A stretch of DNA of 64,000 bases from Collimonas sp. OK242 (GTDB lineage: Bacteria; Pseudomonadota; Gammaproteobacteria; Burkholderiales; Burkholderiaceae_D): the NCBI RefSeq assembly GCF_900107095.1, contig NZ_FNOR01000010.1, forward strand, positions 146,906-210,905, given 5' to 3'. Shown piece after piece: positions 8,297 through 18,645 of the stretch; positions within the stretch are counted from its first letter, which is position 1; every line of letters begins with the position of its first letter. The notes below the pieces were generated by a model. The model saw only the letters and a list, made by a program, of their open reading frames with translations. It did not search any database and was not told the origin of the DNA. The position numbers and the translations under genes are program-made.

Positions 8297-9064
8297 CTAC
8301 TTAGCCGAATTCGCCAGGCGTGCTTTCACCATCAAGGCCTTCATTTCGCTGACCGCGGCTTTCCAGCCTACAAATACGGCATGCGCCACGATGGCATGGC
8401 CGATGTTCAGCTCGGCGATATCGGGAATGGCGGCAATCGCCTGGGCATTGGTGTAATGCAGGCCATGCCCGGCGTTGACCTTGAGGCCGCGCCTGACGCC
8501 TTCCTGCACCGCTATTTGCACTCGTTCCAGCTCGCTACGCTGTTCAGCTTCGTCATGCGCTTCGGCATAACGCCCGGTGTGCAGTTCGATCACCGGTGCG
8601 CCAACTTCCGCAGCGGCTTGAATCTGATCGGCTTCAGGATCGATGAACAGGCTGACGCGGATGCCTTCCCCCTGCAATTGACGCACCGCCGCCTGCACCT
8701 GGGTGAAATACTTGACGACATCCAGGCCGCCTTCAGTGGTCAGCTCATGCCTGCGCTCCGGCACCAGGCAAGAATCCTGCGGCTTGATCTTGCAGGAAAA
8801 ATCGATCATTTCCTGAGTCACCGCCGCTTCCAGGTTCATCCGCGTGCGCAATTGCGGCCGGATGATTTCAACGTCGGCATCCTTGATGTGGCGCCGGTCT
8901 TCGCGCAAATGCAAAGTGATGACATCGGCGCCCGCTTCCTCCGCCTGCAGTGCCGCTTGCAGCGGATCAGGATAGGGAGTGCCGCGCGCATTGCGCAAGG
9001 TGGCGACGTGATCGATGTTGATGCCAAGGTCGATGATCGACGATGTGGGGTTGAGATAGCTCAT
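8297..9064 (-). CDS. pdxJ: Pyridoxine 5'-phosphate synthase
   Basis: Condenses 3-amino-2-oxopropyl phosphate with deoxyxylulose 5-phosphate to form pyridoxine phosphate, the last ring-closing step of DXP-dependent vitamin B6 synthesis. The sequence contains [28 protein letters not shown] and the C-terminal [15 protein letters not shown] typical of the family. I start at the ATG at 9062-9064 (MSYLNPTSS), giving 255 residues; an in-frame TTG 13 codons earlier is possible but less likely. It sits between recO and acpS as in E. coli. Confidence 0.95.
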   Translation of the reverse strand: MSYLNPTSSIIDLGINIDHVATLRNARGTPYPDPLQAALQAEEAGADVITLHLREDRRHIKDADVEIIRPQLRTRMNLEAAVTQEMIDFSCKIKPQDSCLVPERRHELTTEGGLDVVKYFTQVQAAVRQLQGEGIRVSLFIDPEADQIQAAAEVGAPVIELHTGRYAEAHDEAEQRSELERVQIAVQEGVRRGLKVNAGHGLHYTNAQAIAAIPDIAELNIGHAIVAHAVFVGWKAAVSEMKALMVKARLANSAK

Positions 9065-9179
9065 CGTATGCTCAGGTAATGGTGTGGTTGTGTCGGATAT
9101 CAAGATTGCACTAAATCTGCCGCGACGGCAACGCTGACATGGTTGGGCCAGGGGAAAATTTGATCAATAATCAATACCC

Positions 9180-10052
9180 TTACAGCTGCATCAGGTCGAT
9201 CAGAATCTGCCGCGTATTCAAGGGCGCGCCACCCAGATGATGGGCTAGCAAAAAGCGCATCAGCACCTTGCTCTGGGCCTGGGTGACGACGTCGCTGTAA
9301 TCTTCCCGTTCCATATCCAGCAAGGTCTTGCCGCTGACGCGCGGCCAGGAATCGGCCGCCCGCGCAAGGCGCGGACCGCGTTCGGGATCGACGACATAGT
9401 TTTGTGCAGGATCGACCGGCTGGCGGCTGCTGGTGCAGCGGGTGAAATCGCCGGCCACTCCGGTCTGCTTGAGCAGCGCTCTTTCGAATTGGCGCAGGAC
9501 GATAGGCGCCGGTTCCTGATGCGCCAGCTGATTCAGGGTGGTGACGTAGTGGTCGAACAATATCGCATGCGGATCGTCGCGCGCCACCAGTTTGACCAGC
9601 AGTTCATTCAGGTAAAAACCGCATAGCAGTGCCGATTTTTCCAGCGGCAGCATGCCGCCTACCCACTCGGCGGCAATCAAGGTGCGAACTTCGGATTTGC
9701 CGCTCCAGCTCAGCGACAAGGGCTGGAAGGTTTGCAGCACGCCGCGCAATTTTGACAAAGGACGTTTGGCGCCCTTGGCAACCAGGGCGATACGGCCGTA
9801 ATCGCGGCTGAAGACATCGATGATCAGGCTGGTTTCGCGGTGCGGATAACTGTGCAGCACGAAGCCGGGTTGGGCGGTGACGCGGGTATCGAGCGGCTTG
9901 GCCCGCCGTTTCGGCGGGCTGGCGGAAGTGGATGCCGGGCTTGGGGTAGAAACAGGGACAGCGCCGCTGCTGACCGCGATCAACTGTTCTTCAGCCGCGG
10001 TCGGCGGCAGGGCTGCTGCTCCGGTGCTATCGTCAGCGATGATGGCGCTCAT
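9180..10052 (-). CDS. recO: DNA repair protein RecO
   Basis: Recombination mediator of the RecFOR pathway that helps load RecA on SSB-coated gaps. The OB-fold begins around residue 57 ([18 protein letters not shown]) and the helical C-terminal domain follows. The 290-residue protein carries about 50 extra N-terminal residues rich in Ala, Ser and Pro plus PPKRRAKP, longer than the roughly 240 residues of E. coli RecO. It starts 24 bp after era, matching the conserved rnc-era-recO order. Confidence 0.93.
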   Translation of the reverse strand: MSAIIADDSTGAAALPPTAAEEQLIAVSSGAVPVSTPSPASTSASPPKRRAKPLDTRVTAQPGFVLHSYPHRETSLIIDVFSRDYGRIALVAKGAKRPLSKLRGVLQTFQPLSLSWSGKSEVRTLIAAEWVGGMLPLEKSALLCGFYLNELLVKLVARDDPHAILFDHYVTTLNQLAHQEPAPIVLRQFERALLKQTGVAGDFTRCTSSRQPVDPAQNYVVDPERGPRLARAADSWPRVSGKTLLDMEREDYSDVVTQAQSKVLMRFLLAHHLGGAPLNTRQILIDLMQL

Positions 10053-10076
10053 GCTCGGTGGAGTACAGATTCAGGC

Positions 10077-10997
10077 TTATTCGTAGCCGTAGGCGCGCAA
10101 TCCGGCTTCGTTGTCGGCCCAGCCGGATTTGACCTTGACCCAGATTTCCAGATACACCGGGCCGCCGAACAGGCGTTCCATATCCAGCCGCGCCTGCGTT
10201 GAAATATCCTTGAGGCGGACGCCCTTCTGGCCGATCACCATCGATTTGTGCGTATCGCGCTCAACCAGGATCGCCGCGAACACACGGCGCAGCTTGCCTT
10301 CAAGTTCGAATTTTTCGATCAGGACGGTGCTGGTATAAGGCAATTCATCGCCGACGAACCGGAATACTTTCTCGCGCACGATCTCGGCGGCGAGAAATTT
10401 TTCGCTGCGATCGGTAATATCGTCTTCACCGAACATCGGCGGATTTGCCGGCAGATGTTTGCGGATTTCACCTTGCAGATTATCCAGCTGGAAGCGCAGC
10501 TTGGCCGACACCGGCACCACCGCGGCGAAATCGCGCATGGCGGCGATTTTTTGCGCGAATGGCAGCAGCACGGCCTTGTCTTTGACGCGATCCGACTTGT
10601 TGATGACCAGGATGCAAGGCACGTTAGCCGGCAGCAAAGCCATCACTTGCTGATCGGCCGGACCAAAAGTGCCGGCTTCGATGATGTACAAAATGACGTC
10701 GGCCGCGGTCAGCGTCGTAGTCACGGTGCGATTCAGTGTTTTATTCAGCGCATTCGAGTGACGCGTCTGGAAGCCTGGCGTATCGACATACACAAACTGC
10801 GTGTCGGCCACGGTTTGAATCCCGGTAATCCGATGCCGGGTGGTCTGCGCCTTGCGCGACGTAATGCTGACCTTGGCGCCGATCAGCTCGTTCATCAGGG
10901 TCGACTTGCCTACGTTGGGGCGACCGACAATAGCTATGTAGCCACAACGGAAATCAGTTGCGGCGTTAGTCGATGCCTGGGGTGTAGAGTCTGTCAT
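10077..10997 (-). CDS. era: GTPase Era
   Basis: Essential GTPase that binds the 3' end of 16S rRNA and assists 30S maturation. G1 GRPNVGKST is at residues 25-33, G3 DTPG near 73-76, G4 NKSD near 133, and a C-terminal KH domain contains [12 protein letters not shown]. Length 306 is normal. Its ATG overlaps the rnc stop by four bases (ATGA), the classic rnc-era coupling. Confidence 0.98.
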   Translation of the reverse strand: MTDSTPQASTNAATDFRCGYIAIVGRPNVGKSTLMNELIGAKVSITSRKAQTTRHRITGIQTVADTQFVYVDTPGFQTRHSNALNKTLNRTVTTTLTAADVILYIIEAGTFGPADQQVMALLPANVPCILVINKSDRVKDKAVLLPFAQKIAAMRDFAAVVPVSAKLRFQLDNLQGEIRKHLPANPPMFGEDDITDRSEKFLAAEIVREKVFRFVGDELPYTSTVLIEKFELEGKLRRVFAAILVERDTHKSMVIGQKGVRLKDISTQARLDMERLFGGPVYLEIWVKVKSGWADNEAGLRAYGYE

Positions 10998-12022
10998 GCG
11001 GTTTTCGATTTACTCGTAGTATGGGGTGTTGCATTGGAAGGGCTTGCTACCGAGGCCACGCTACTTGCGGCGACGGTTTCAGTAGCGGAATTGGCCGCAT
11101 TGCCTGTTTTTGATGAGACGGCGGCTTCAGCGCTGCCGTGGACGGCCGGCGCTTGCGCCTTGGCTGACGCCTTTACCGCCGCCACTGCCGTGGTTACTTC
11201 CACCGGACCTTTGTCCTTGAGCGATGCGGCAGATTTGCCGGCTACATCCGGTGGCGCTTCCGGTGCATCCGGCTGTATCGTCGCAATACCGCTCAGCTTC
11301 AATTGCGCCGTACGCGGCTTGGCTTTGCGTGGCGCCGCAGGGGTTTTCACAAATGCTTTTTGCACCGCTTCCAGCGCCAGTTTGGCGGCGGCCTGTTCGC
11401 CGGCGCGGCGGCTGCCGCCATTGCCGAATACTTGAATATCCAGTTTAGGCACCAGACATTCAATTTCAAATTCCTGATTGTGCGCAGCGCCGTGGGTAGC
11501 CACAACATTGTATTGCGGCAAGGCGATTTTTTTCCCTTGCAGGTATTCCTGCAGCAGGGTCTTTGCATCTTTACCCAAGGTCTTGGGATCGACGGTATCC
11601 AGGATCGGGATATACAGAGCACGGATCACATCGCGTGCCGCATCGAAACCGGCGTCCAGGAAAATCGCACCGAACAACGCTTCCAGCGTATCGGCCAAAA
11701 TCGAAGGCCGGCGAAACCCACCGGATTTCAATTCGCCTTCACCCAAGCGCAAGAATTGCGACAACTCCAGCCGTTGGGCGATTTCATACAACGATTGCTG
11801 CTTGACCAGATTGGCGCGCACCCGCGACAAATCGCCTTCGTCTATCTTGGTATAACGGTCGAACAATAATGAGGCGACAACGCAATTCAGAATCGAATCG
11901 CCGAGGAACTCCAACCGCTCGTTATGCAAGGTGCTATGGCTGCGATGCGTCAAGGCCTGCTGCAATAAAGTAGCATCCTTAAAAGTGTGGCCTAGCCGAT
12001 TCTGCAATAACATGAGGTCCAT
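10994..12022 (-). CDS. rnc: Ribonuclease III with long C-terminal extension
   Basis: Double-strand-specific endoribonuclease for rRNA processing and mRNA control. The signature [12 protein letters not shown] is at residues 34-45 (catalytic Glu38 and Asp42), and the second acidic cluster lies in [14 protein letters not shown] near residue 115. A double-stranded RNA-binding domain follows (about 155-225). The protein is 342 residues against about 226 in E. coli; the extra C-terminal 110 residues are Ala/Thr/Lys-rich and look disordered. It is followed by era with a 4-base overlap. Confidence 0.97.
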   Translation of the reverse strand: MDLMLLQNRLGHTFKDATLLQQALTHRSHSTLHNERLEFLGDSILNCVVASLLFDRYTKIDEGDLSRVRANLVKQQSLYEIAQRLELSQFLRLGEGELKSGGFRRPSILADTLEALFGAIFLDAGFDAARDVIRALYIPILDTVDPKTLGKDAKTLLQEYLQGKKIALPQYNVVATHGAAHNQEFEIECLVPKLDIQVFGNGGSRRAGEQAAAKLALEAVQKAFVKTPAAPRKAKPRTAQLKLSGIATIQPDAPEAPPDVAGKSAASLKDKGPVEVTTAVAAVKASAKAQAPAVHGSAEAAVSSKTGNAANSATETVAASSVASVASPSNATPHTTSKSKTA

Positions 12023-12108
12023 TTTCTTCTTCGACGTTTACGGTTGTCGTCCGCTTTGATTTTTCAGCGCAGTGTTCAACCCTGCGTTCAACACTGCGTC
12101 AACACCTA

Positions 12109-12477
12109 TCAAGACTTTGCCGTGCTGCCCGCATAATCGATCAGCAAGCTGACAGGCCCGACCAGCGGGATTTTTTTCTGGTACGAAAAACTGATTTGGA
12201 TATTGTCGCCATCCTTCGTGATCTCCAGGTCTTTGCCTGAAATCGTATCGATATAGCCAGCCTCGGCTTGCTTGTTAAACGCGTTCTGGATTTCCTGCAC
12301 CGTGGTGCCGGCCGTCCTGGCGCTGGCTATCGCTTTTTTGATAGAGAAATATTCGATCGTGGTCGGCGTCACCTTGGCCACCAGCACGCCGATACAGCCG
12401 AGAACCGCCAACACAACTATCAAGCCGAATAAAGTTATGCCCTGCTGCTTCCGTGTAGATCCGGAAATTCTTGTCAT
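12109..12477 (-). CDS. DUF4845 membrane protein with pilin-like N terminus
   Basis: 122-residue protein with a short basic start (MTRISGSTRKQQG), one strongly hydrophobic segment TLFGLIVVLAVLGCIGVLV (about 15-33) and a soluble remainder. The segment after Gly13 resembles a type IV prepilin N terminus, but the usual Glu at mature position 5 is absent. Proteins of this DUF lie between lepB and rnc in many betaproteobacteria, as here (18 bp from lepB, 86 bp from rnc). No function is established; linkage to signal peptidase and an export role are only suggested. Confidence 0.8.
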   Translation of the reverse strand: MTRISGSTRKQQGITLFGLIVVLAVLGCIGVLVAKVTPTTIEYFSIKKAIASARTAGTTVQEIQNAFNKQAEAGYIDTISGKDLEITKDGDNIQISFSYQKKIPLVGPVSLLIDYAGSTAKS

Positions 12478-12495
12478 CCCTGACTCCGCAATGGT

Positions 12496-13413
12496 TTATT
12501 TAAAGAAAGTGCCGATACGTTTGAAATTACCCAAATTCATCCAGACCAAAAATGCTTTTCCGACAATATTCTGATCCGGTACAAATCCCCAGTAGCGACT
12601 GTCTTCGCTGTTATCCCGATTATCCCCCATCATGAAATAATTGCCAGCAGGAACGGTACAGGTAAACCCTTGCGGATTATAGGAACAGGCGTCCTTGTCA
12701 GGGAAATCCATCACACCTTCCAGCGCAATCGGCGGCCGGCCATTACGCACAGCGATCGTATGTTGCACGTTTGACAGGTTTTCCGTGAATTGCTGGGAGT
12801 AATCCAAGCTGTCTTCATTCAGGTAATCCGGCAACGGCGCATAAGAAAGAGCTTTACCGTTAATTGTTAAACGCTTGTTTTGGTACGTTATTTTATCACC
12901 GGGCACCCCAACCACGCGCTTGATGTAATCAAGCGACATATCCTTCGGATATTTGAACACCATCACGTCGCCGCGCTGCGGATGATTCATCTCGATCACT
13001 TTTTTATTCAGGATCGGCAAACGGATACCATAAGTGAATTTATTGACCAGGATCAGGTCGCCTACCAGCAGCGTCGGCACCATCGAACTGGACGGAATCT
13101 TGAACGGCTCATACAAGAACGAGCGCAAGAAGAACACCATCGCGATGACCGGAAAAAAGCTGCCGGAGTATTCAACCCAGGTCGGCTGACGCAACAGATC
13201 GGCTTCCAGCGCAGCGCGGCCGCTGGCCTCGAGCTTGATGCCGTCGGCATTCAGCTTGGCGTTGCGGGCATCGAACTCGGCCAGGGCGGCATCGGCCTTG
13301 GCGCGCCGTTGTTTGCTCAGATAGAAGCGATCAAAAAACCAGATGATGCCGGTGACAACGGTCAAGACAAACAGAATTAATGCGAAATTTCCTAAAATTG
13401 ATTGCAATGTCAT
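12496..13413 (-). CDS. lepB: Signal peptidase I
   Basis: Inner-membrane peptidase that removes Sec and Tat signal peptides on the periplasmic face. Two N-terminal membrane segments lie at about 7-27 and 84-101. Catalytic Ser110 is in PSSSM and the general base Lys165 in [12 protein letters not shown]; the C-terminal box [15 protein letters not shown] is near residue 265. Length 305 is close to E. coli (324). Its start overlaps the lepA stop by four bases (ATGA), the conserved lepA-lepB order. Confidence 0.98.
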   Translation of the reverse strand: MTLQSILGNFALILFVLTVVTGIIWFFDRFYLSKQRRAKADAALAEFDARNAKLNADGIKLEASGRAALEADLLRQPTWVEYSGSFFPVIAMVFFLRSFLYEPFKIPSSSMVPTLLVGDLILVNKFTYGIRLPILNKKVIEMNHPQRGDVMVFKYPKDMSLDYIKRVVGVPGDKITYQNKRLTINGKALSYAPLPDYLNEDSLDYSQQFTENLSNVQHTIAVRNGRPPIALEGVMDFPDKDACSYNPQGFTCTVPAGNYFMMGDNRDNSEDSRYWGFVPDQNIVGKAFLVWMNLGNFKRIGTFFK

Positions 13414-15203
13414 TTTTCATCCACTTGTAAGATTGCCAGGAATGCTTCTTGCGGGATCTCAACCGAACCCACCTGTTTCATCCGTTTTTTACCGGCCTTC
13501 TGCTTTTCCAGCAATTTGCGCTTACGGCTGATATCGCCGCCGTAGCATTTTGCCAGCACGTTCTTGCGCAAGGCCTTGACGTTTTCACGCGAAATGATAT
13601 TGGCGCCGATCGCCGCTTGAATCGCGACGTCGAACATCTGGCGCGGGATCAGCTCACGCATCTTGGCGGCGACTGCACGGCCGCGGTACTGGCTGTTGGC
13701 GCGATGCACGATGATCGCCAGCGCGTCGACTTTTTCGCTGTTGATCAGCATGTCCACCTTGACCACGTCGGCCGAACGGTATTCCTTGAATTCGTAGTCC
13801 ATCGAGGCATAACCGCGCGAGGTCGATTTCAGGCGATCGAAGAAATCGAGCACCACCTCGGCCATCGGAATTTCATAGGTCAGCTTGACTTGCTTGCCGT
13901 GATAACTCATGTCGATCTGCTGGCCGCGCTTCTGGGTGCACAGTGTGATCACCGAGCCCACATACTCTTGCGGCATGTACAAATTGACCGTGACGATCGG
14001 CTCGCGCACTTCTTCGATATTGGACGGATCGGGCATCTTCGATGGATTGTCCACCAGCATGATGGTGCCGTCGCGCTTCACCACTTCGTAGATCACGGTG
14101 GGCGCGGTGGTGATCAGGTCCATGTCGAACTCGCGCTCGAGCCGTTCCTGGACGATTTCCATGTGCAGCAAACCGAGGAAGCCGCAGCGGAAGCCGAAGC
14201 CCAGCGCTTGCGACACCTCAGGTTCGTATTGCAGGGCAGCGTCGTTCAGCTTGAGCTTTTCCAGCGAGTCGCGCAGCGCATCGTACTGATTCGCCTCGAC
14301 CGGGAATAAGCCGGCAAACACCTGCGGCTGCACTTCTTTAAAGCCGGGCAACGCTTCGGCGGCAGGCTTCGACGCCAGCGTTACCGTATCGCCGACCTTG
14401 GCCGCTTTCAATTCTTTGATGCCGGCGATGATGAAGCCCACCTGGCCGGCGGACAGCGATTCGCGCGACTGCGATTTAGGCGTGAATACGCCGACGCTTT
14501 CGGTCAGATGCTGGGAGCCGGTGGCCATCAGCAGGATCTTGTCCTTAGGACGCAAGGTACCGTTCTTGATACGCACCAGCATCACGACGCCGACATAGTT
14601 ATCGAACCAGGAATCGACTATCAGGGCTTGCAAAGGAGCGTCCGGATCGCCTTTCGGCGGCGGCACTTTGACAATCAGCGATTCCAGCACTTCGCGCACG
14701 CCTAGCCCGGTCTTGGCCGAACAATGGACGGCATCATGGGCATCGATCCCGATCACGTCTTCGATTTCAGCAATCGCGTTATCCGGATCGGCCGACGGCA
14801 GGTCGATCTTGTTCAATACCGGCACTACTTCCACGCCGAGATCCAGCGCGGTATAGCAGTTGGCCACGGTCTGGGCTTCCACGCCTTGCGAAGCATCGAC
14901 CACCAGCAGCGCGCCTTCGCAGGCCGACAGCGAGCGGCTGACTTCGTAGCTGAAGTCGACGTGGCCAGGCGTATCGATCAGGTTCAAATTGTAAATCTGG
15001 CCATCCAGCGCTTTGTAGGACAGCGCCGCGGTCTGGGCCTTGATCGTAATGCCGCGCTCGCGCTCAATATCCATTGAGTCGAGTACCTGCGCCTCCATCT
15101 CGCGATCGGACAAGCCGCCGCAAGATTGGATGATACGGTCTGCCAGGGTAGATTTACCGTGGTCGATGTGGGCGATGATGGAGAAATTACGGATGTTGTT
15201 CAT
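13410..15203 (-). CDS. lepA: Elongation factor 4 (LepA)
   Basis: Ribosome-associated translational GTPase proposed to act during initiation or back-translocation. The 597-residue protein has G1 [10 protein letters not shown] at the N terminus, switch [11 protein letters not shown]4 NKID, EF-G-like domains II, III and V, and the LepA-specific C-terminal domain ending in [12 protein letters not shown]. Length matches E. coli (599). Its start lies only 19 bp from the large palindromic element at 15222-15427. Confidence 0.98.
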   Translation of the reverse strand: MNNIRNFSIIAHIDHGKSTLADRIIQSCGGLSDREMEAQVLDSMDIERERGITIKAQTAALSYKALDGQIYNLNLIDTPGHVDFSYEVSRSLSACEGALLVVDASQGVEAQTVANCYTALDLGVEVVPVLNKIDLPSADPDNAIAEIEDVIGIDAHDAVHCSAKTGLGVREVLESLIVKVPPPKGDPDAPLQALIVDSWFDNYVGVVMLVRIKNGTLRPKDKILLMATGSQHLTESVGVFTPKSQSRESLSAGQVGFIIAGIKELKAAKVGDTVTLASKPAAEALPGFKEVQPQVFAGLFPVEANQYDALRDSLEKLKLNDAALQYEPEVSQALGFGFRCGFLGLLHMEIVQERLEREFDMDLITTAPTVIYEVVKRDGTIMLVDNPSKMPDPSNIEEVREPIVTVNLYMPQEYVGSVITLCTQKRGQQIDMSYHGKQVKLTYEIPMAEVVLDFFDRLKSTSRGYASMDYEFKEYRSADVVKVDMLINSEKVDALAIIVHRANSQYRGRAVAAKMRELIPRQMFDVAIQAAIGANIISRENVKALRKNVLAKCYGGDISRKRKLLEKQKAGKKRMKQVGSVEIPQEAFLAILQVDEK

Positions 15204-15221
15204 TGACAGACGCGATTACAA

Positions 15222-15427
15222 AAAAGGCGCTCTGAGCCGGGCTCAGTGCAGTGTTTCGCACCTGTCGGCACAAATAAAAGTGAAGGATTTTTGTTCCAGA
15301 CTAGGCGCGCGCCGGAGCGATAGTGAACTATCGCGAGGATGCGCAACGACGTATGGGGCAAAAAGACGAACTTTTATGTGCCGACAGGTGCGAAACACTG
15401 CACTAGTGTCCCAGGCAAGCGCCTTTT
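15222..15427. repeat. 206-bp palindromic intergenic element A
   Basis: A large inverted repeat between the glutaredoxin-like gene and lepA. The outer arms AAAAGGCGCT (15222-15231) and its complement (15418-15427) are followed inward by less matched arms and then by a perfect 27-bp inverted repeat (15245-15271 with 15378-15404), continued by ATAAAAG/CTTTTAT. The 90-bp centre contains the hairpin GCGATAG-TGAA-CTATCGC (about 15317-15334) and begins CTAGGCGC at 15301. No ORF of note is inside. The centre (15301-15351) matches the centre of element B (54383-54434) in reverse complement. Confidence 0.75.
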
Positions 15428-15691
15428 ATGACAGGTTATTCAGTGCCGCCATTTTACCGGATTTCAGAGGGGAAAACCGACAAATCAAAGGGCTGAAGAT
15501 ATTGCCTTCCAGTATAACAAGGAAAGCGATTCATCTACATACTCCTATAAGTATCTTAAAAGCACCTTAAAACAAGCGCTGCAAGAGTCTCTTTTTATCT
15601 TTCCTGGCGGGGGTATGTGAAATTTTATTGCCATTTGATAAATATAAATGCCATATTTGCATTCCTATATTGATACCTGGCTGAGAGCAAT
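15428..15691. other. AT-rich spacer without a recognised gene
   Basis: 264 bases between element A and the end of the glutaredoxin-like gene. It is markedly richer in A and T than neighbouring DNA and contains short T and A runs, but I see no ORF, tRNA or clear promoter pair in it. It could hold the lepA promoter. Confidence 0.5.
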
Positions 15692-15970
15692 TCAATCGCC
15701 TTCATTTAAAAATTTCCTTACCGATCCAGCATCAAGAAAATAATGGCAAAGTTGTATCGGCGCCCTGCCATCCTTGCTTCCCGAAAGTACGGGCACCAGC
15801 TCATCGTACTTGGCCACCAGCTCGGGATGATCATCGACATCGATCACCTCCACGGCAAACCAGCCCGCGTCATTTTCATCAGGCGCCCGCAAAGCCAGCA
15901 GCGCCTGCAGCATGTCTTCGCAAAGATGGCAGTAAGAGCGGCTATACAGCGTGAAGTGAATTTTTGACAT
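15692..15970 (-). CDS. Glutaredoxin-like (DUF836) thioredoxin-fold protein
   Basis: 92-residue protein starting MSKIHFTLYSRSYCHLCEDM, with a CxxC-type site CHLC at residues 14-17 at the end of the first strand, as in glutaredoxin-like family DUF836. The ATG at 15968-15970 has GGAG upstream. It lies between mucD and lepA, the position occupied by such a small thioredoxin-fold gene in many Burkholderiales. A strong terminator separates it from mucD, so it may have its own promoter. Substrates are unknown. Confidence 0.85.
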   Translation of the reverse strand: MSKIHFTLYSRSYCHLCEDMLQALLALRAPDENDAGWFAVEVIDVDDHPELVAKYDELVPVLSGSKDGRAPIQLCHYFLDAGSVRKFLNEGD

Positions 15971-16020
15971 GAGTGCTCCGGAACCGCTGAAGACAAAGCC
16001 TGGCAAGCCAGGACCGGCAA

Positions 16021-16055
16021 AAACAAAAAGCTGCAGGCCTCGACGGCCTGCAGCT
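16021..16055 (-). terminator. Intrinsic terminator after mucD
   Basis: On the minus strand GCTGCAGGCC and GGCCTGCAGC form a perfect 10-bp stem with a 5-base loop, followed by TTTTTGTTTT (complement of 16021-16030). It starts 24 bases after the mucD stop and should end the rpoE-rseA-rseB-mucD transcript before the glutaredoxin-like gene. Confidence 0.9.
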
Positions 16056-16078
16056 CCGGATAACAACGAACAGCGCGA

Positions 16079-17608
16079 TCAGTTACCTGGACGCAGCGGC
16101 ACGAATTGCGACGACTCGCCGCGACGCACCAGCAGCACGGCCATTTTCTTCGGCTCCAGCTTGGCAACCAGGGCATTGAACTGCTTGGCATCCTTGATAT
16201 CGGTATTGTTCAGGCGCTGCACCACGTCGCCGGCACGCAAACCGACCCGACCCGCGCTACCCTCAGCCGTCTCGATCAAGACGCCGCCATCGATGCCCAA
16301 CTCTTTCTTTTTGGCTTCGCTCAAATCGCTGACCGTCAGGCCAAGCGCATTGGCAACCTGCAGCTCCTTCTTCGGCTTCGGATTGTCATCCGAGGCGACT
16401 TTGTCGGCCGCCAGTTCCGTGATCACGATCGGGAAGTCGCGGCTGCTGCCCTTGCGCCAGACACTGATCGTACCGCGCGCGCCTGGCTTGGTATTGCCGA
16501 CCAGGCGCGGCAAGTCGTTCGCTTTCTCAATTGCCACACCGTTGAATTTCAAGATGATGTCGCCAGCTTGCAAGCCGGCCTTGGCTGCCGGGCCATCAGC
16601 CTCGACTCTGGCGACCAGCGCGCCTTCAGCCTTGGGCAAGCCCAACGACTCAGCCACATCCTTGGTCACGTCACCGATCTGTACGCCAATCCGGCCGCGA
16701 GTAACCTTACCCGATGCTTTCAACTGGTCCGACACGCGCATTGCCTCATCAATCGGCACCGCAAACGAAATTCCCATGAAGCCGCCGGAGCGGCTGTAGA
16801 TTTGCGAATTGATGCCAACCACTTCGCCACGCATATTGATCAACGGGCCGCCGGAATTACCGGGATTGACGGCGACATCGGTCTGGATCAAAGGCAGGTA
16901 GTCGCCGGTGTCGCGCGCTTTCGCCGAAATGATGCCGGCGGTCACAGTATTTTCCAGGCCGAACGGCGAACCGATCGCCAGCACCCATTCACCGGCCCTG
17001 ATCTTGTCGGAATCGCCTATCGTCAGGCGCGGCAAATTAGCGCCGTCGATTTTCAACAAGGCGACGTCGCTACGTGTATCAGCGCCGATCACCCTGGCTT
17101 TGAATTCGCGCTTGTCGGTCAGCGTTACATATACTTCGCTGGCGCCGTCGATCACGTGCGCATTGGTCATGACATAGCCGTCGGCCGAAATCACGAAACC
17201 GGAACCTACGCCGCGCGGCACTTCTTCCTGCGGCTTGGGATCAGCTTTGCGACCGCGTGGCGCCGGGGCTTGCGGGCGTGGCGTATTGGGAACAGGGACA
17301 CCGAAGAAACGACGGAAGAAATCTTGCATCTCGGCGTCGCTAGGATCGTCTGAATCACCCTGAGCGGAACCTGATTTGATCTTTTCCGTGGTGCGGATAT
17401 TGACCACCGCCGGGCCGGTCTTTTCAACGATATCGGTAAAGTCCGGCAATCCGGATACCGGCGCGGCGATCGCCTGAGGGGCGGCGCCAACCATGGCTGG
17501 AACAAAAAAAGCGGCGGTAAGAGGCGCTGCAATACCAACAACACCCGCGACACTGACAGCCATTGCAGACAAAACGTAACGAACCGGACCAGGCTTTTTC
17601 ATAGTCAT
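16079..17608 (-). CDS. mucD: Periplasmic Do-type serine protease (MucD/DegQ)
   Basis: Envelope quality-control protease and chaperone of the HtrA family. The 509-residue protein has an N-terminal signal sequence (MKKPGPVRYVLSAMAVSVAGV), catalytic His151, Asp181 and Ser252 (GNSGGPL), and two PDZ domains (about 290-375 and 410-500). Two ATGs two codons apart (17608 and 17602) are possible starts. The start lies 8 bp after rseB, making it the fourth gene of a rpoE-rseA-rseB-mucD operon as in Pseudomonas algU-mucA-mucB-mucD. Confidence 0.95.
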   Translation of the reverse strand: MTMKKPGPVRYVLSAMAVSVAGVVGIAAPLTAAFFVPAMVGAAPQAIAAPVSGLPDFTDIVEKTGPAVVNIRTTEKIKSGSAQGDSDDPSDAEMQDFFRRFFGVPVPNTPRPQAPAPRGRKADPKPQEEVPRGVGSGFVISADGYVMTNAHVIDGASEVYVTLTDKREFKARVIGADTRSDVALLKIDGANLPRLTIGDSDKIRAGEWVLAIGSPFGLENTVTAGIISAKARDTGDYLPLIQTDVAVNPGNSGGPLINMRGEVVGINSQIYSRSGGFMGISFAVPIDEAMRVSDQLKASGKVTRGRIGVQIGDVTKDVAESLGLPKAEGALVARVEADGPAAKAGLQAGDIILKFNGVAIEKANDLPRLVGNTKPGARGTISVWRKGSSRDFPIVITELAADKVASDDNPKPKKELQVANALGLTVSDLSEAKKKELGIDGGVLIETAEGSAGRVGLRAGDVVQRLNNTDIKDAKQFNALVAKLEPKKMAVLLVRRGESSQFVPLRPGN

Positions 17609-17615
17609 ATAAGTT

Positions 17616-18644
17616 TTATTTGTTTTTGAGTTCAATCGAATTCGCCACCTGCCGCATCGCCGCCGGAGGCACATCGCCAACAATCGTCAACCAGTATTCC
17701 CCCTGGCGCTTACCCACGATATTTAATGCTCCCTGCTGCAAGGATCCTTCGGTACGGCTTTGACTGCCCGGTTCGATAAATATGGAAATCGCCACCAGCC
17801 CGTCTGAAAAAATCAGCTGCGAAACCTCGCGCCGCGCTGCCGGCGCACCGGGGGCGCTCTTCGCGGCCGGCGCATCTGCCACCATGCGCTTGAGCTCGCG
17901 TACTTTCTTGAAACCCGGAGGCATGCCGGTAACCGTCCACTCGTTCAGATTGGACGGATTGATTACGCTGCTTTCGGCATGCCAGGAACTGGTGTTGCCA
18001 AAGCTCGGCTTCAATTGATTATGGTCGATATTGCCTATGGCAATTTGGGTAAATGAAATCTGCTCGATGATTTCATTCTTGCCGTTCAGCGTTTGCGCCC
18101 GTAATAACAAGCCGGATTTTTTTTCTGCCCAGAGCTTATAGCCATAGCGCATGTTGTCTCTTGGTTCGAGCAGCACAGCCTGGCAATCAAAACCGGCAAC
18201 ACGCCCGGTCTCACCCATTTTCACATTGTAATAATCGGTCAGATCAGCCGGCAGCCCCGCCAAGATGGCCGGGAAACCGTCTTGGGTGACGCGCCTCTCG
18301 ACTATCTTGGTTTTGATCTCCGGCATATAGCAGGTGACATCCTCGTTACGCCGGATATATTCACGCGGCTGGCCATCGAGAATTTCCAATTTTTCTATTT
18401 CATTCCGGCCATCCAGCACATGCGTGATACGCGACGTGCGTATCTGGTTCGCCTGCTGATAGATGAAAGTGCCGGAATAATTCAGTCTTTGCGCCGCCGA
18501 CTGGATTTTTTTCAGCAGCGTCTGCGCCTCCTGCTTGTCGGCTGCATTTGCAGCCGCATTTGCGCCATCGATGCCTTCCGCTTGCGCGGAAAGCATCATG
18601 ACCAGCGACAGAACAACTCCTAGCAAGACCCGCGTCTGCCGCAT
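17616..18644 (-). CDS. rseB: Sigma-E regulatory protein RseB/MucB
   Basis: Periplasmic protein that binds the anti-sigma factor RseA and shields it from cleavage until lipid or misfolded protein signals release it. The 342-residue product begins MRQTRVLLGVVLSLVMMLSAQA, a signal peptide with a likely cut after AQA, followed by the LolA-like N-terminal domain (about 30-220) and a smaller C-terminal domain. The ATG at 18642-18644 lies one base after the rseA stop, which fixes the start. Confidence 0.93.
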   Translation of the reverse strand: MRQTRVLLGVVLSLVMMLSAQAEGIDGANAAANAADKQEAQTLLKKIQSAAQRLNYSGTFIYQQANQIRTSRITHVLDGRNEIEKLEILDGQPREYIRRNEDVTCYMPEIKTKIVERRVTQDGFPAILAGLPADLTDYYNVKMGETGRVAGFDCQAVLLEPRDNMRYGYKLWAEKKSGLLLRAQTLNGKNEIIEQISFTQIAIGNIDHNQLKPSFGNTSSWHAESSVINPSNLNEWTVTGMPPGFKKVRELKRMVADAPAAKSAPGAPAARREVSQLIFSDGLVAISIFIEPGSQSRTEGSLQQGALNIVGKRQGEYWLTIVGDVPPAAMRQVANSIELKNK

Positions 18645-18645
18645 G

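Noticed and set aside
10248..11435. Plus-strand frame across era and rnc
   Set aside because: Antisense to two clearly identified genes; no domain or ribosome site.
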